Positions 26,135-36,114 of a DNA stretch of 64,000 nt are shown here, one piece after another. This DNA comes from Prevotellaceae bacterium KH2P17. Its GTDB lineage: Bacteria; Bacteroidota; Bacteroidia; Bacteroidales; Bacteroidaceae. The notes under the pieces are model-generated. The model was not told the origin of the DNA and made no database searches. It saw nothing but the letters and a program-made list of their open reading frames with translations. Numbering within the stretch: the stretch's first letter is position 1; each line of letters opens with the position of its first letter. The stretch is taken from assembly GCA_900199655.1 (NCBI GenBank), contig FZRE01000013.1:59346-123345 (forward strand), read 5' to 3'. Position numbers and translations under genes: made by a program.

Positions 26135-27169
26135 ATGTTTAGATTTGAAGACCCCATATATCTTTGGCTTTTGCTGATAATTCCAATTTTAGCATTGGTA
26201 AGACTGGCAAGCTGGAGAACAAGAAAGAACAGACTGAAAAAGCTCGGAAATATCGAGCTTTTGAAACAACTGATGCCTGATGTTTCCAAATATCGGCCAA
26301 CAGTTAAGTTCTGGTTTATGCTGTCAGCTTTGGCGTTGCTTATCATAATGTTGGCTCGTCCGCAGATGGGCACTACAATCAGTCACGAGAAACGGAATGG
26401 CATAGAAACCATCATTGCTCTTGATATATCCAATTCAATGAAAGCAGAAGATGTAACTCCTTCCCGCCTTGACAAAAGTAAACTGCTTGTTGAGAATCTG
26501 GTAGATCACTTTACTAATGACAAAATAGGTCTTGTTGTTTTTGCAGGCGATGCTTTTGTTCAGTTACCGATAACCAGCGATTATGTTTCAGCCAAGATGT
26601 TTTTGCAAAACATAGAACCATCTTTGATAGAAACTCAGGGTACAGATATTGCCAAGGCAATTAATCTGTCAATGAAGAGCTTCACGCAAGAAGACAAGAT
26701 AGGTAAAGCTATCATTGTCATAACTGATGGCGAAGACCATGAGGGCGGAGCTATTCAAGCGGCACAAGAAGCTAAAAAGCGTGGTATCAATGTTTACATT
26801 CTGGGTGTTGGTGACCCTAAAGGTTCTCCTATACCGGATGCTGAAGGTGGCTATATGAAAGATAATTCCGGCCAGACGGTAATGACAACTCTCAACGAAC
26901 AAATGTGCAAAGAGGTGGCTAAGGCTGGAAGTGGGAAATATATACACGTTGATAATACAAGCGATGCACAAGAGAAGTTGAATGATGAATTGACTAAACT
27001 CCAGACAGGCGAGTCGCAAAGTGTTATTTACAGCGCTTACGATGAACAGTTCCAAGCTGTGGGTATATTGGTTCTACTCATGCTCATCATTGAGGTTTGC
27101 GTTTTGGAATCTAAGAATCCTCTTTTGAAAAATGTCAAATTCTTCAATAAGAGAAAAGTAAGAAATTAA
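26135..27169 (+). CDS. batB: BatB, VWA-domain aerotolerance protein
   Basis: 344 aa, paralogue of the preceding gene product. N-terminal hydrophobic segments (about 7-25 and 57-76), VWA domain with MIDAS DISNS (about 94-98), a second conserved loop ITDGEDHEGG, and a C-terminal transmembrane segment (about 307-325). Expected to form a membrane complex with BatA and the TPR protein BatC, whose gene starts 4 bp downstream. Confidence 0.9.
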   Translation: MFRFEDPIYLWLLLIIPILALVRLASWRTRKNRLKKLGNIELLKQLMPDVSKYRPTVKFWFMLSALALLIIMLARPQMGTTISHEKRNGIETIIALDISNSMKAEDVTPSRLDKSKLLVENLVDHFTNDKIGLVVFAGDAFVQLPITSDYVSAKMFLQNIEPSLIETQGTDIAKAINLSMKSFTQEDKIGKAIIVITDGEDHEGGAIQAAQEAKKRGINVYILGVGDPKGSPIPDAEGGYMKDNSGQTVMTTLNEQMCKEVAKAGSGKYIHVDNTSDAQEKLNDELTKLQTGESQSVIYSAYDEQFQAVGILVLLMLIIEVCVLESKNPLLKNVKFFNKRKVRN

Positions 27170-27173
27170 CGAA

Positions 27174-27842
27174 ATGTACAAAGAAATAAGATATATATTA
27201 GTAATATTGCTATGCGCTTTCTGCTATCAGTCATACGCGCAGCGCGACCGCCAGTACATACGAAATGGAAACAAACTGTATCGGATGCAAAATTATGCCA
27301 AAGCAGAAGTTCAATACAGGAAAGCCTTAACGGCAAATCCGCAGAATTCTCAAGCCATGTACAACTTGGGATGTGCTTTAATGATGCAACAAAAAGATTC
27401 GGCGGCAGTTATTCAATATAACAATGCTGGTAAGTTGGAAATTGGGAAAGGGCGTAAAGCAATGGTTTATCACAACTTAGGGACAATTTTCCAAGCGCAC
27501 CAAATGTATGCCCAAGCGATACAAGCCTACCAGGAGAGCCTGCGCAACAATCCCAATGACAATGAGACCCGATACAATCTGGCTCTTTGTAAGCGCCAGC
27601 AGAAGAATGACAAGCAAAACAAGAACAAGAAGAAGCAAGATAACAAAGACAAGGATAAGGAAAAGAACAAGCAAAACCAAGATCAGAAGCAAAATCAGGA
27701 ACAGCAACCAAAGGAGCAGATGAGCAAGGAAAATGCCGAACAACTCCTCAATGCTGCAGTGCAAGCAGAAAAAGCAACTCAGCAACGATTGAAGAAGAAC
27801 ATGCAACAGCCCCGAAAGCGAAGCCTGCTGAAGAATTGGTAA
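27174..27842 (+). CDS. batC: BatC, TPR protein
   Basis: 222 aa. Signal peptide (about 1-22, ending SYAQ), then three tetratricopeptide repeats (about 28-135). A highly charged low-complexity linker of Lys, Asn, Gln and Asp follows (about 138-185), and a short C-terminal helix ends in KNW. The TPRs likely bridge BatA/BatB to BatD. The linker's A-rich codons are natural to its composition and are not evidence of transfer. Confidence 0.85.
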   Translation: MYKEIRYILVILLCAFCYQSYAQRDRQYIRNGNKLYRMQNYAKAEVQYRKALTANPQNSQAMYNLGCALMMQQKDSAAVIQYNNAGKLEIGKGRKAMVYHNLGTIFQAHQMYAQAIQAYQESLRNNPNDNETRYNLALCKRQQKNDKQNKNKKKQDNKDKDKEKNKQNQDQKQNQEQQPKEQMSKENAEQLLNAAVQAEKATQQRLKKNMQQPRKRSLLKNW

Positions 27843-27901
27843 AGAACTGCCTTTATGAGTGAAGTATTTCCCAAAACAAAGGAGAATTAGAAAGAGACTA
27901 T

Positions 27902-30472
27902 ATGAAACGATATATACTTTTCAGCGTTCTGGTTTTATTAGCAACGATGGCAGTTGCACAGAGTATATCTGTGCAAGCACCTGACCATGTAGCTTTAGGA
28001 GAGAACTTTCGCCTCTCCTATACCATAAATACTCAGGATGTAGAAGATTTCCGAGCTGGCAACATACCGTCGGCCATTGAGGTCATAGCAGGCCCCTATG
28101 AGTCAAGGCAATCGAGTTACCAGATGATTAATGGACACACGAGCTCTTCATCTTCTATAACCTACACCTATACACTCTATGCAGGTAAAAACGGAACATA
28201 TACCATTCCGGCAGCTCATGCCCGTATTGCCGGAAAGCATGTATCTTCGCAAGCAATCAGGATTACTGTGTCTGGTTCCGCCCGCAACGCAAACAATGTT
28301 ACGCCTAAAATGCACAATGACTACGACGAGTCTGGCATACGCAGCGAAGGCAGTCGTATTTCCGGTAATGATCTTTTTATTAAGGTAAGTGCTAACAAGA
28401 AGAGAGTGCATGAGCAAGAACCTGTGTTGTTGACTTACAAAGTGTACACCACGGTTGACTTGACTCAACTTGAAGGCAAGATGCCTGATCTGACAGGATT
28501 TCACACGCAAGAGGTGAAACTGCCTCAGCAAAAGAGCTTCCATATTGAACAGGTGAACGGCAGAGCGTATAAGTGTGTAACATGGAGTCAGTACGTAATG
28601 TATCCGCAAATGACGGGCAGATTGACCATTCCAAGTATCACATTTAAAGGAATTGTCGTCCAGCAAAACCGCTCTGTAGATCCGTTTGAAGCATTCTTTA
28701 ATGGAGGTTCCGGATACGTGGAGGTTCATCGCAACATTGTTGCGCCGGGGTTGGATATCCAGGTAGATCCTCTTCCCAATCGGCCGGCAGATTTCTCGGG
28801 TGGAGTAGGCAGATTTAATATTTCAGCTCAACTCAACAAGACCTCGGTAAAGGCTGGCGACCCCATTACTCTGAGGGTTGTTATCGGTGGAACTGGTAAT
28901 TTGAAACTTATCAAACAACCGGTAATTGAGTTCCCCAAGGACTTTGATAAGTATGATGCCAAGGTAACAGACAAGACAAAGTTGACTGCTAATGGTATAG
29001 AAGGTAATATGGTATATGATTTCCTGGCTGTCCCTCGTAATCAGGGCACTTTTACCATACCGGCCGTGAAGCTCACTTACTACGATATAGGGTCCAATGC
29101 CTACAAGACGATTCAAACAAATTCATTTACTGTAAATGTAGCTAAAGGTGACGGAACGAGTGAAGCTGTATCCGATTATGCTGATAACAGCAACAAGGAT
29201 ATACATGCCATTAAGGAAGGCAAAACAGAACTGCATGCCATTAACGAATTCTTTTATGGCAGCACTGTCTACTGGATTGTTTTGTTTGTGCTCTTGGCAG
29301 CATTTATTACATTACTTGTTATTTTCCGCCAACGAGCCATCGACAATGCTGATATTGTGAAGATGCGTGGCAAAAAGGCTAATAGGATTGCCACAAAGCG
29401 ATTGAAAACCGCCAGCCGATTAATGTTTGCAAACAAGCAAAATGAATTTTACGACGAAGTGATGAGAGCTTTGTGGGGATATGTCAGCGATAAACTGAAC
29501 ATGCCTGTCGAGCAATTGTCACGTGAGAATATTGCAGAAAATCTGCACCAGCATGCTGTTGATGAACAAACTATCACGAAGTTTCTCGGTGCGTTGGATG
29601 AGTGTGAATACGAACGCTATGCGCCTGGCGATCCTTCGGGTAATATGAGTAAGACTTTTGAAAGTGCAATGACAGCAATAGAAGAGATAGAAAACGTCAT
29701 AAAGAATGGAAAACGAACGGCAAGCCATCATGCTACGGGCGTCCTTTTGCTGTTTTTGTTGTTCCTCTCTTTGCCCAGTTCGGCTATAACGAAAAGAGAT
29801 GCTGACTTGGAATACAAGAAAGGCAACTATCAGCAAGCTATCAAAGATTATCAGGAATTGCTGAAAAAAGGCGTGAGCGCCGACCTTTATTATAATTTGG
29901 GTAATGCTTACTTCCGAAGCGACAATATCACGCAGGCTGTACTGGCTTATGAGCGTGCTCATTTGCTATCGCCGGGCGACGAGGATATTAGGTTCAATCT
30001 GGAGTTTGCGCGCAGCAAAACCATTGACAAAATAACCCCTGAAAGCGAGATGTTTTTTGTTACATGGTACAGGGCTTTGGTAAATTACACAAGCGTAGAC
30101 TGTTGGGCTGCAGTTGCTATAGTTTCTATTGCTTTAGCTCTAATCCTGATGCTCGTCTATCTTTTCGCCACCCAGCTTGCCCTTCGTAAAGTTGGTTTCT
30201 TTGGCGCTTTATTATTTCTTTTGTTGTTTGCAGGCAGCAATCTCTTTGCCTATCAGCAGAAATCAACACTCGAAAACAGAAATGGAGCCATAGTGATAGC
30301 CCCTTCTGTCAATGTAAAGAAGACACCCGACATGAATGGAAGTGATGACTTTGTGTTGCATGAAGGCACTCGCGTCAACGTGACCGACAGAAGCATGAAG
30401 CAATGGAGAGGCATCCGTTTGGATGACGGACGTGAAGGATGGCTTCTGAACAATCAGATAGAAGACATTTGA
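27902..30472 (+). CDS. BatD-BatE fusion protein
   Basis: 856 aa in one frame, covering what are usually two genes. The BatD part (about 1-605) has a signal peptide ending AVAQ, repeated Ig-like beta domains with VHEQEPVLLTYKVYT, a transmembrane segment near 456-475 and a cytoplasmic helical region. The BatE part begins near 608: a hydrophobic segment (612-630), TPRs (about 635-700, DLYYNLGNAYFRSDNITQAV), two transmembrane segments (about 730-785) and a C-terminal SH3-like domain (about 795-856, ending REGWLLNNQIEDI). Last of the bat genes. Confidence 0.88.
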   Translation: MKRYILFSVLVLLATMAVAQSISVQAPDHVALGENFRLSYTINTQDVEDFRAGNIPSAIEVIAGPYESRQSSYQMINGHTSSSSSITYTYTLYAGKNGTYTIPAAHARIAGKHVSSQAIRITVSGSARNANNVTPKMHNDYDESGIRSEGSRISGNDLFIKVSANKKRVHEQEPVLLTYKVYTTVDLTQLEGKMPDLTGFHTQEVKLPQQKSFHIEQVNGRAYKCVTWSQYVMYPQMTGRLTIPSITFKGIVVQQNRSVDPFEAFFNGGSGYVEVHRNIVAPGLDIQVDPLPNRPADFSGGVGRFNISAQLNKTSVKAGDPITLRVVIGGTGNLKLIKQPVIEFPKDFDKYDAKVTDKTKLTANGIEGNMVYDFLAVPRNQGTFTIPAVKLTYYDIGSNAYKTIQTNSFTVNVAKGDGTSEAVSDYADNSNKDIHAIKEGKTELHAINEFFYGSTVYWIVLFVLLAAFITLLVIFRQRAIDNADIVKMRGKKANRIATKRLKTASRLMFANKQNEFYDEVMRALWGYVSDKLNMPVEQLSRENIAENLHQHAVDEQTITKFLGALDECEYERYAPGDPSGNMSKTFESAMTAIEEIENVIKNGKRTASHHATGVLLLFLLFLSLPSSAITKRDADLEYKKGNYQQAIKDYQELLKKGVSADLYYNLGNAYFRSDNITQAVLAYERAHLLSPGDEDIRFNLEFARSKTIDKITPESEMFFVTWYRALVNYTSVDCWAAVAIVSIALALILMLVYLFATQLALRKVGFFGALLFLLLFAGSNLFAYQQKSTLENRNGAIVIAPSVNVKKTPDMNGSDDFVLHEGTRVNVTDRSMKQWRGIRLDDGREGWLLNNQIEDI

Positions 30473-30508
30473 CAACATCCTGCAAACAATTAAAGCTGTA
30501 AAAATCAG

Positions 30509-31204
30509 ATGAACTGGACCACATTAGACAGTATAGACAGGACTGTATTGGAAGTTTTCAACGGGAGTGACTCTCTCTTTGTAGATAGTCTTGCCCAAAT
30601 TCTGACTTCTGGATACACCTGGATTCCACTGTACGCAGCTTTGTTCTATCTGATAGTAAAGAATAACGAAACAATGTTGCAGATAGCCTTTGCTATTGGT
30701 GGAGCTGTGACGTGTGTCATTTTAGCCGACCTTATGGCCGACGGCATCGTAAAACCTCTTGTAGGACGGTGGAGGCCGAGCAATGACCCCATTATCAAAT
30801 ATACGATAGATATTGTCAATAACACCCGTGGTACAGATTACGGTTTCTTCTCTGCACATGCCGCCAACACAATGTCAATAGCATTGTTTTTCTGCTTATT
30901 GGTCCGTAACAGGATTTTTGCTGCTTGCATGATAACGTGGTCTGTAATTAGCTGTTGGACCCGCATGTACATGGGGCTGCACTATCCGGGCGATATCATT
31001 GTAGGTCTTGCATGGGGCAGTGCAGTTGCTTGTGGAGTTTATTATATATATCGAAAGCTATATTATAAGGTAAGTCCTAAAATCAATTATATTTCGTCAC
31101 AATATACCTCTACAGGTTATAGCCTGGTAGATATAGATGTTGTGGTTTGTACTTTTGCCTTTATTATGGTTTTTTCCATAATAGGTAGCATTATATACAT
31201 ATAA
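30509..31204 (+). CDS. PAP2-family membrane phosphatase
   Basis: 231-aa type-2 phosphatidic acid phosphatase, which removes phosphate from a lipid phosphate or undecaprenyl pyrophosphate at the membrane. The three active-site motifs are KPLVGRWRP (about 84-92), SAHAANT (about 115-121) and RMYMGLHYPGD (about 152-162). Five or six hydrophobic segments; the last lies at the C-terminus. Located 36 bp after the Bat operon and 3 bp before queA, so probably co-transcribed. Confidence 0.85.
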   Translation: MNWTTLDSIDRTVLEVFNGSDSLFVDSLAQILTSGYTWIPLYAALFYLIVKNNETMLQIAFAIGGAVTCVILADLMADGIVKPLVGRWRPSNDPIIKYTIDIVNNTRGTDYGFFSAHAANTMSIALFFCLLVRNRIFAACMITWSVISCWTRMYMGLHYPGDIIVGLAWGSAVACGVYYIYRKLYYKVSPKINYISSQYTSTGYSLVDIDVVVCTFAFIMVFSIIGSIIYI

Positions 31205-31207
31205 CCA

Positions 31208-32473
31208 GTGGAAACAAAATATATTAAAATCAGCGATTACAGTTATCCATTGCCCGATGAGCGTATCGCAAAATTCCCGATTTCCGAGCGCGATCACAGC
31301 AAACTCCTGCTGTACAGACATGGCGTTGTCAGCGAGGATGTGTTCTACAACCTTCCCAATTACCTTCCTCGGCATGCGTTGATGGTATTTAACAATACCA
31401 AGGTCATTCAGGCTCGTATACATTTTCGCAAAGAAACCGGGGCGTTAATAGAAATATTCCTCATGGAGCCGGCCAACCCCGTAGACTACGAACTGATGTT
31501 CCAAACCGCAGGTCACTGTTCGTGGCTGTGCATGATTGGCAATTTAAAGAAATGGAAAGAAGGCTCGCTCGTGCGTGAATTCGAGATAAAGGGGAACCGT
31601 TTCCATCTTCGAGCCACACTCAATCATTCGCGAAGCGTACATGTATCTACCGGCACCAATTATTGGGTCGACTTCGATTGGAACAACCCTTCCGTCAGCT
31701 TTGCAGAGATACTGGATGCTGTGGGCGAGCTCCCCATACCCCCATATTTGAACAGGCAAACTCAGGAGAGCGACAAAACAACCTACCAAACGGTGTATAG
31801 CAAGATTAAAGGATCTGTTGCTGCCCCAACCGCCGGGCTGCATTTCACCGACTCTGTACTCAAAAATATTGATGCACACGGTATCGAACGCGATGAGTTA
31901 ACCCTGCATGTAGGCGCCGGAACCTTTAAACCTGTAAAGAGTGAAGAGATAGCCGGGCATGAGATGCACTCGGAGTATATTGTCGTTCATCGGCATACGT
32001 TCGAGAAACTGCTCGCTCACGACTGTCATGCCATTGCCGTGGGAACAACCAGCGTACGCACACTCGAGAGTCTCTATTACATGGGGGTGAAGTTGCAAAT
32101 CAATCCTCAGGCATCCGAAGAAGACCTGCACATCAACCAATGGGAGCCTTATGAGTTGCAGCATGACGGAGCTGGGTTGGCCATAGTTGGTGGCAGCGCA
32201 GTTACTCCACATACTGCAATCAGTAATATACTGGATTGGCTGACGCGTAATGAACTCGAAGCCTTACATTCCAGTACGCAGATAATTATCGCTCCAGGCT
32301 ATGTGTACAAGATAGTCAACATGTTGATTACCAATTTCCACCAACCTCAAAGTACGCTCTTGCTGCTTGTCAGCGCCTTTGTGAATGGAGACTGGCGTAA
32401 GATATATGACTATGCTCTGGCTCATGATTTCCGTTTCTTGAGCTATGGTGACAGCAGTTTGCTGATACCCTGA
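31208..32473 (+). CDS. queA: S-adenosylmethionine:tRNA ribosyltransferase-isomerase
   Basis: Transfers and rearranges the ribosyl group of SAM onto preQ1-tRNA to give epoxyqueuosine, the step after Tgt. At 421 aa it is longer than the roughly 350-aa proteobacterial enzyme, a length usual in Bacteroidota. Family segments include NTKVIQARI, GSVAAPTAGLHFT and ITNFHQPQSTLLLLVSAF. It starts with GTG 3 bp after the PAP2 stop, and the conserved N-terminus follows immediately. Confidence 0.94.
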   Translation: METKYIKISDYSYPLPDERIAKFPISERDHSKLLLYRHGVVSEDVFYNLPNYLPRHALMVFNNTKVIQARIHFRKETGALIEIFLMEPANPVDYELMFQTAGHCSWLCMIGNLKKWKEGSLVREFEIKGNRFHLRATLNHSRSVHVSTGTNYWVDFDWNNPSVSFAEILDAVGELPIPPYLNRQTQESDKTTYQTVYSKIKGSVAAPTAGLHFTDSVLKNIDAHGIERDELTLHVGAGTFKPVKSEEIAGHEMHSEYIVVHRHTFEKLLAHDCHAIAVGTTSVRTLESLYYMGVKLQINPQASEEDLHINQWEPYELQHDGAGLAIVGGSAVTPHTAISNILDWLTRNELEALHSSTQIIIAPGYVYKIVNMLITNFHQPQSTLLLLVSAFVNGDWRKIYDYALAHDFRFLSYGDSSLLIP

Positions 32474-32529
32474 CACAAACGGAACGAACAAACAGGACAG
32501 CAGAAAACATACATAACGAAAAACGAAAG

Positions 32530-33735
32530 ATGAAAATAGGAGATAAGGTAAGATTTCTAAGCGAAACCGGCGGCGGTGTTGTTGCCGGCTTTCAGGGAAA
32601 AAACATTGTACTGGTAGAGGATAAGGATGGTTTCCAGATACCAACACCCGTCAACGATGTGGTGGTAGTGGGAGATTCTAACGAATATAACACAGCCAAC
32701 ATCGTAGCTTCCAAAACAGGTACAGCTCAAAAGGAAACTTCTCCGCTCGCAAGAGATGGCAAGAGCATCAAGGCCATGATGTCCGATGGCTATGACGAGG
32801 CGGTAGATACTGCTGTTGATGCAGAGCCTGCCGACAGAGAAATTTCATTCCGGGCCCCGGTTGAAGAACGGCAAGGCGGTAACCTGCTGAACTGCTATCT
32901 GGCCTTTGTACCTGTGGATGAAAAGACCCCTACCAATACGCGCTTTGAGTGTTATTTGGTAAACGACTGTAATTACTATCTGGATTACACCTATCTGTCG
33001 GCCGAAGGTGCGAGCTGGTCGCTTCGTTCCCGTGGAGAGATTGAGCCTAACACAAAGCTCTTTGTCGAAGAAATAGGACACGAGGATCTCAACGACATCA
33101 GACACATTGCAGTCCATCTGTTGGCTTACAAGAAGGACAAGGCTTTTATCCAGAAGCCGCCTGTGAGCGTAGAGTTTCGTATCGACGGCGTGAAATTCTA
33201 CAAATTGCACACGTTCCAGCCTACGGATTTCTTCGGAACTCCTGCCTTGCTGTTTACCGTTATAGAGAAAGACGTGCCCGCACGTCCACTGGTTATAGAT
33301 GCAAACAAGCTGAAGGCAGAGTTGTACAAGAAGCCGGCCGAATCCAAGCCTGCCGAGAGCGACGATGCCGGGAGCCAATCCGGATATGTCAGCCGCTACG
33401 ATGATGGCAAGCAGAAAGGCACCCCTTGGCTCGTCAAAAGGAAAGGAGATGAGGATATTGTTGTGGTAGACCTGCATATAGACGCGTTATTGGACACTAC
33501 GAGTGGCATGTCGCACATCGACATCCTCAACTATCAGCTCAAGGTTTTCCGCGATACGCTTGCCGCGTATAAGAACAAGAAAGGCCAGAAGATAGTCTTT
33601 ATACACGGCAAGGGAGAAGGAGTGTTGCGCCATGCCATCGTCAACGAGCTTAATTACCGTTACAAGAAATACCAGTACCAGGATGCCAGCTTCCAGGAGT
33701 ATGGCTATGGTGCCACGCAGGTTACCGTCAGATAG
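32530..33735 (+). CDS. DUF2027 and Smr domain protein
   Basis: 401 aa. The N-terminal segment KIGDKVRFLSETGGGVVAGF resembles the MutS2-type KOW/SH3-like strand. DUF2027 covers about 110-270, and the C-terminal Smr domain (about 315-401) has DLHIDALLD and the core HGKGEGVLRHAI. Smr domains nick branched DNA or, in other proteins, cleave RNA at stalled ribosomes. Which applies here is unknown. The MutS2 ATPase part is absent, as usual for this Bacteroidota family. It lies between queA and nadE. Confidence 0.86.
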   Translation: MKIGDKVRFLSETGGGVVAGFQGKNIVLVEDKDGFQIPTPVNDVVVVGDSNEYNTANIVASKTGTAQKETSPLARDGKSIKAMMSDGYDEAVDTAVDAEPADREISFRAPVEERQGGNLLNCYLAFVPVDEKTPTNTRFECYLVNDCNYYLDYTYLSAEGASWSLRSRGEIEPNTKLFVEEIGHEDLNDIRHIAVHLLAYKKDKAFIQKPPVSVEFRIDGVKFYKLHTFQPTDFFGTPALLFTVIEKDVPARPLVIDANKLKAELYKKPAESKPAESDDAGSQSGYVSRYDDGKQKGTPWLVKRKGDEDIVVVDLHIDALLDTTSGMSHIDILNYQLKVFRDTLAAYKNKKGQKIVFIHGKGEGVLRHAIVNELNYRYKKYQYQDASFQEYGYGATQVTVR

Positions 33736-33769
33736 CTTGCTTCAATCAATGTACTTAAACCTACTTGTC

Positions 33770-35740
33770 ATGAATTACGGATTTATTAAAGTGGCTGCAG
33801 CAGTGCCGAGTGTTAAGGTAGCTGACTGCAAATACAATTTGGAGCAAATAGAGTTGCTCGTGTCTCAGGCCGAAAAACAAGCCGTTGAGATTGTGGTTTT
33901 TCCCGAGCTTTCAATTACGGGTTACAGCTGTCAGGATTTGTTCCGGCAAAACCTCTTGCTCGATGCTTCGGAGACGGCAGTCATGATGCTGCTTGATTAC
34001 ACACGCCATCTGGACGTAGTGTCGATAGTCGGCGTGCCAATAGCAGTTGGCGATTTGCTGCTCAACTGTGCGGTTGTCATTCAGAAAGGCCAGATTCTGG
34101 GCATTGTTCCCAAGGAATATCTGCCCAATTACAATGAGTTTTACGAGAAACGATGGTTCGCGTCGTCGCAGGATTTGCGCCCCACCGAAATAAGATATTG
34201 CGGCAGTACCGCCCTCATCACGCCCGAGCCGCAGCTTTTCAGGACGAGCCAGGGCGTTACTTTCGGCGTTGAAATATGCGAAGACGTGTGGGCACCGACT
34301 CCTCCGAGCAACCATTTGGCACTGGCCGGAGCCGACCTTATCTTCAATCTTAGCGCAAGCAACGAGCTCATTGGCAAGCACAAGTATCTGCAAACGCTGC
34401 TGGCCCAGCAGAGTGCCCGCACGATATCGGGCTACATCTATGCCGGCAGCGGCTTTGGAGAGAGCACGCAGGATGTTGTCTATGGCGGCAATGCCATGAT
34501 ATATGAGAATGGGATTTTGTTGGGAGAGGCCGAGCGTTTCTGTCTGGAGCCGCAACTCACGGCAGTGCAGATAGATGTGGAACGCCTGCGCAACGACCGG
34601 CGCAACAACACAACCTTTGTCAATGCACAGAGAAGGATGAGGAACGAAAACATCCACATCATCAAGTGCCAGCAGGCTGTTGCCCCGACAGCGGATTTCG
34701 TGCTCGAACGTGCGGTAAATCCGCATCCCTTTGTGCCGCAATCTACGGACATGAGTGCCGACTGCGAGGAAATATTCAACATTCAGGCAATGGGCTTGGC
34801 CAAGCGTCTGGCCCACATCAACAGCAGCAGGGTGATTATAGGTATCAGTGGCGGACTGGACTCTACGCTCGCTCTGCTGGTGTGTATCAGGGCCTTCGAC
34901 AAGCTGAAATTAGACCGAAAAGGCATTGTCGGCGTCACCATGCCCGGCTTTGGAACGACCGACAGGACTTACGAAAATGCCGTAAGCCTCATGCAGACAT
35001 TAGGCATCACGATGCGCGAAATCAATATCGCCAAGAGTGTTACCCAGCATTTTGAAGACATAGGCCATGATGCAAGCCTAAAGGATGTAACTTATGAGAA
35101 TAGCCAGGCGCGCGAACGCACTCAGATTTTGATGGACCTGAGCAATCAGATGGGCGGTTTGGTGATAGGTACGGGCGACTTGAGCGAGCTTGCTTTAGGG
35201 TGGTGCACCTACAATGGCGACCACATGAGCATGTACGCCGTGAACAGCGGCATTCCCAAAACCCTCATCCGCTATCTGGTGCGCTATGCGGCCAAGCAGC
35301 TGCAAAACGAAATTGCACAGGCTGACGGCCGCACGGCGTCGGACATTTTGCTTGATATTGTAGACACGCCCATCAGCCCCGAGTTGACGCCGGCCGATGA
35401 AAACGGGCAAATTCAGCAAAAAACGGAAGACCTCGTAGGCCCTTACGAGCTGCACGACTTCTTCCTCTACTATTTCTTGCGCTATGGTTTCCGTCCGCAC
35501 AAGATATTCATGCTTGCCCAGTCAGCATTCCGTCAAAATAACGTTAAATACGACGATGCCACCATCAAGCATTGGCTCAAGACCTTTGTACGCCGCTTCT
35601 TCAGTCAGCAGTTCAAGCGCAGCTGCCTGCCCGATGGCCCCAAAGTGGGCAACGTGACACTCTCGCCACGCGGCGATTGGCGCATGCCGAGCGACGCTGT
35701 AAGCAGAATGTGGACTGACGAATGTGATGCCTTAGATTAG
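33770..35740 (+). CDS. nadE: Glutamine-dependent NAD+ synthetase
   Basis: Last step of NAD synthesis, using glutamine amide nitrogen, 656 aa. The N-terminal nitrilase-type glutaminase has its triad in FPELSITGY, VPKEYLPNY and C170 in GVEICEDVW. The C-terminal synthetase domain has the P-loop GISGGLDST near 357-365. An in-frame ATG at 33632 lies inside the Smr gene and is rejected; MNYGFIKVAAAVPSVKVADC at 33770 matches family N-termini. Last gene of the long plus-strand run and followed by a terminator. Confidence 0.95.
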   Translation: MNYGFIKVAAAVPSVKVADCKYNLEQIELLVSQAEKQAVEIVVFPELSITGYSCQDLFRQNLLLDASETAVMMLLDYTRHLDVVSIVGVPIAVGDLLLNCAVVIQKGQILGIVPKEYLPNYNEFYEKRWFASSQDLRPTEIRYCGSTALITPEPQLFRTSQGVTFGVEICEDVWAPTPPSNHLALAGADLIFNLSASNELIGKHKYLQTLLAQQSARTISGYIYAGSGFGESTQDVVYGGNAMIYENGILLGEAERFCLEPQLTAVQIDVERLRNDRRNNTTFVNAQRRMRNENIHIIKCQQAVAPTADFVLERAVNPHPFVPQSTDMSADCEEIFNIQAMGLAKRLAHINSSRVIIGISGGLDSTLALLVCIRAFDKLKLDRKGIVGVTMPGFGTTDRTYENAVSLMQTLGITMREINIAKSVTQHFEDIGHDASLKDVTYENSQARERTQILMDLSNQMGGLVIGTGDLSELALGWCTYNGDHMSMYAVNSGIPKTLIRYLVRYAAKQLQNEIAQADGRTASDILLDIVDTPISPELTPADENGQIQQKTEDLVGPYELHDFFLYYFLRYGFRPHKIFMLAQSAFRQNNVKYDDATIKHWLKTFVRRFFSQQFKRSCLPDGPKVGNVTLSPRGDWRMPSDAVSRMWTDECDALD

Positions 35741-35763
35741 TATCACCCGCATATAGGAAGCAG

Positions 35764-35798
35764 AAGAGAGCCGCCCCGCAATGGGAAACGGCTCTCTT
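35764..35798 (+). terminator. nadE terminator
   Basis: AAGAGAGCCG and CGGCTCTCTT pair perfectly with a 15-nt loop. A T-run extends to 35800. Confidence 0.9.
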
Positions 35799-35850
35799 TT
35801 GGTTTGCCCTCCATGCCAACAATACCGAAACGAAGTAGAGTTTCAAGTCC

Positions 35851-36114
35851 TTCCTGGTAGTGGTAAACCAATTACCAGATAGTGGTAAAGACTTTACCAG
35901 GTAGTTGGTAAAGTGATTACCAGATACATGTAGAGCCTTTACCAGATACATGTAGAGGCATTACCAGATACATGTAGAGGCATTACCAGATACATGTAGA
36001 GGCATTACCAGATACATGTAGAGGCATTACCAGATACATGTAGAGGCTTTACCAGATACATGTAGAGGCTTTACCAGATAGTGGTAAAGGCTTTACCAGA
36101 TAGTGGTAAAACGG
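35851..36114. repeat. 22-bp tandem array D, eleven units plus one decayed
   Basis: TTACCAG recurs at 35872, 35894, 35917, 35939, 35961, 35983, 36005, 36027, 36049, 36071 and 36093: 22-bp steps, with one of 23. The outer units (first two and last two) are class A, TTACCAGATAGTGGTAA, a 6-bp inverted repeat with a 5-bp loop plus a 5-bp spacer. The seven inner units are class B, TTACCAGATACATGTAGAGG, in which the right arm is replaced and a TACATGTA palindrome appears. A decayed unit precedes the array (35851-35871). Confidence 0.95.

Noticed and set aside
33632..33769. Upstream start for nadE
   Set aside because: It would overlap the Smr domain coding region in another frame and add 46 residues foreign to the family.
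35851..36114. CRISPR array
   Set aside because: The period is 22 bp with near-identical units throughout. There are no variable unique spacers of about 30 bp, no leader and no cas genes.
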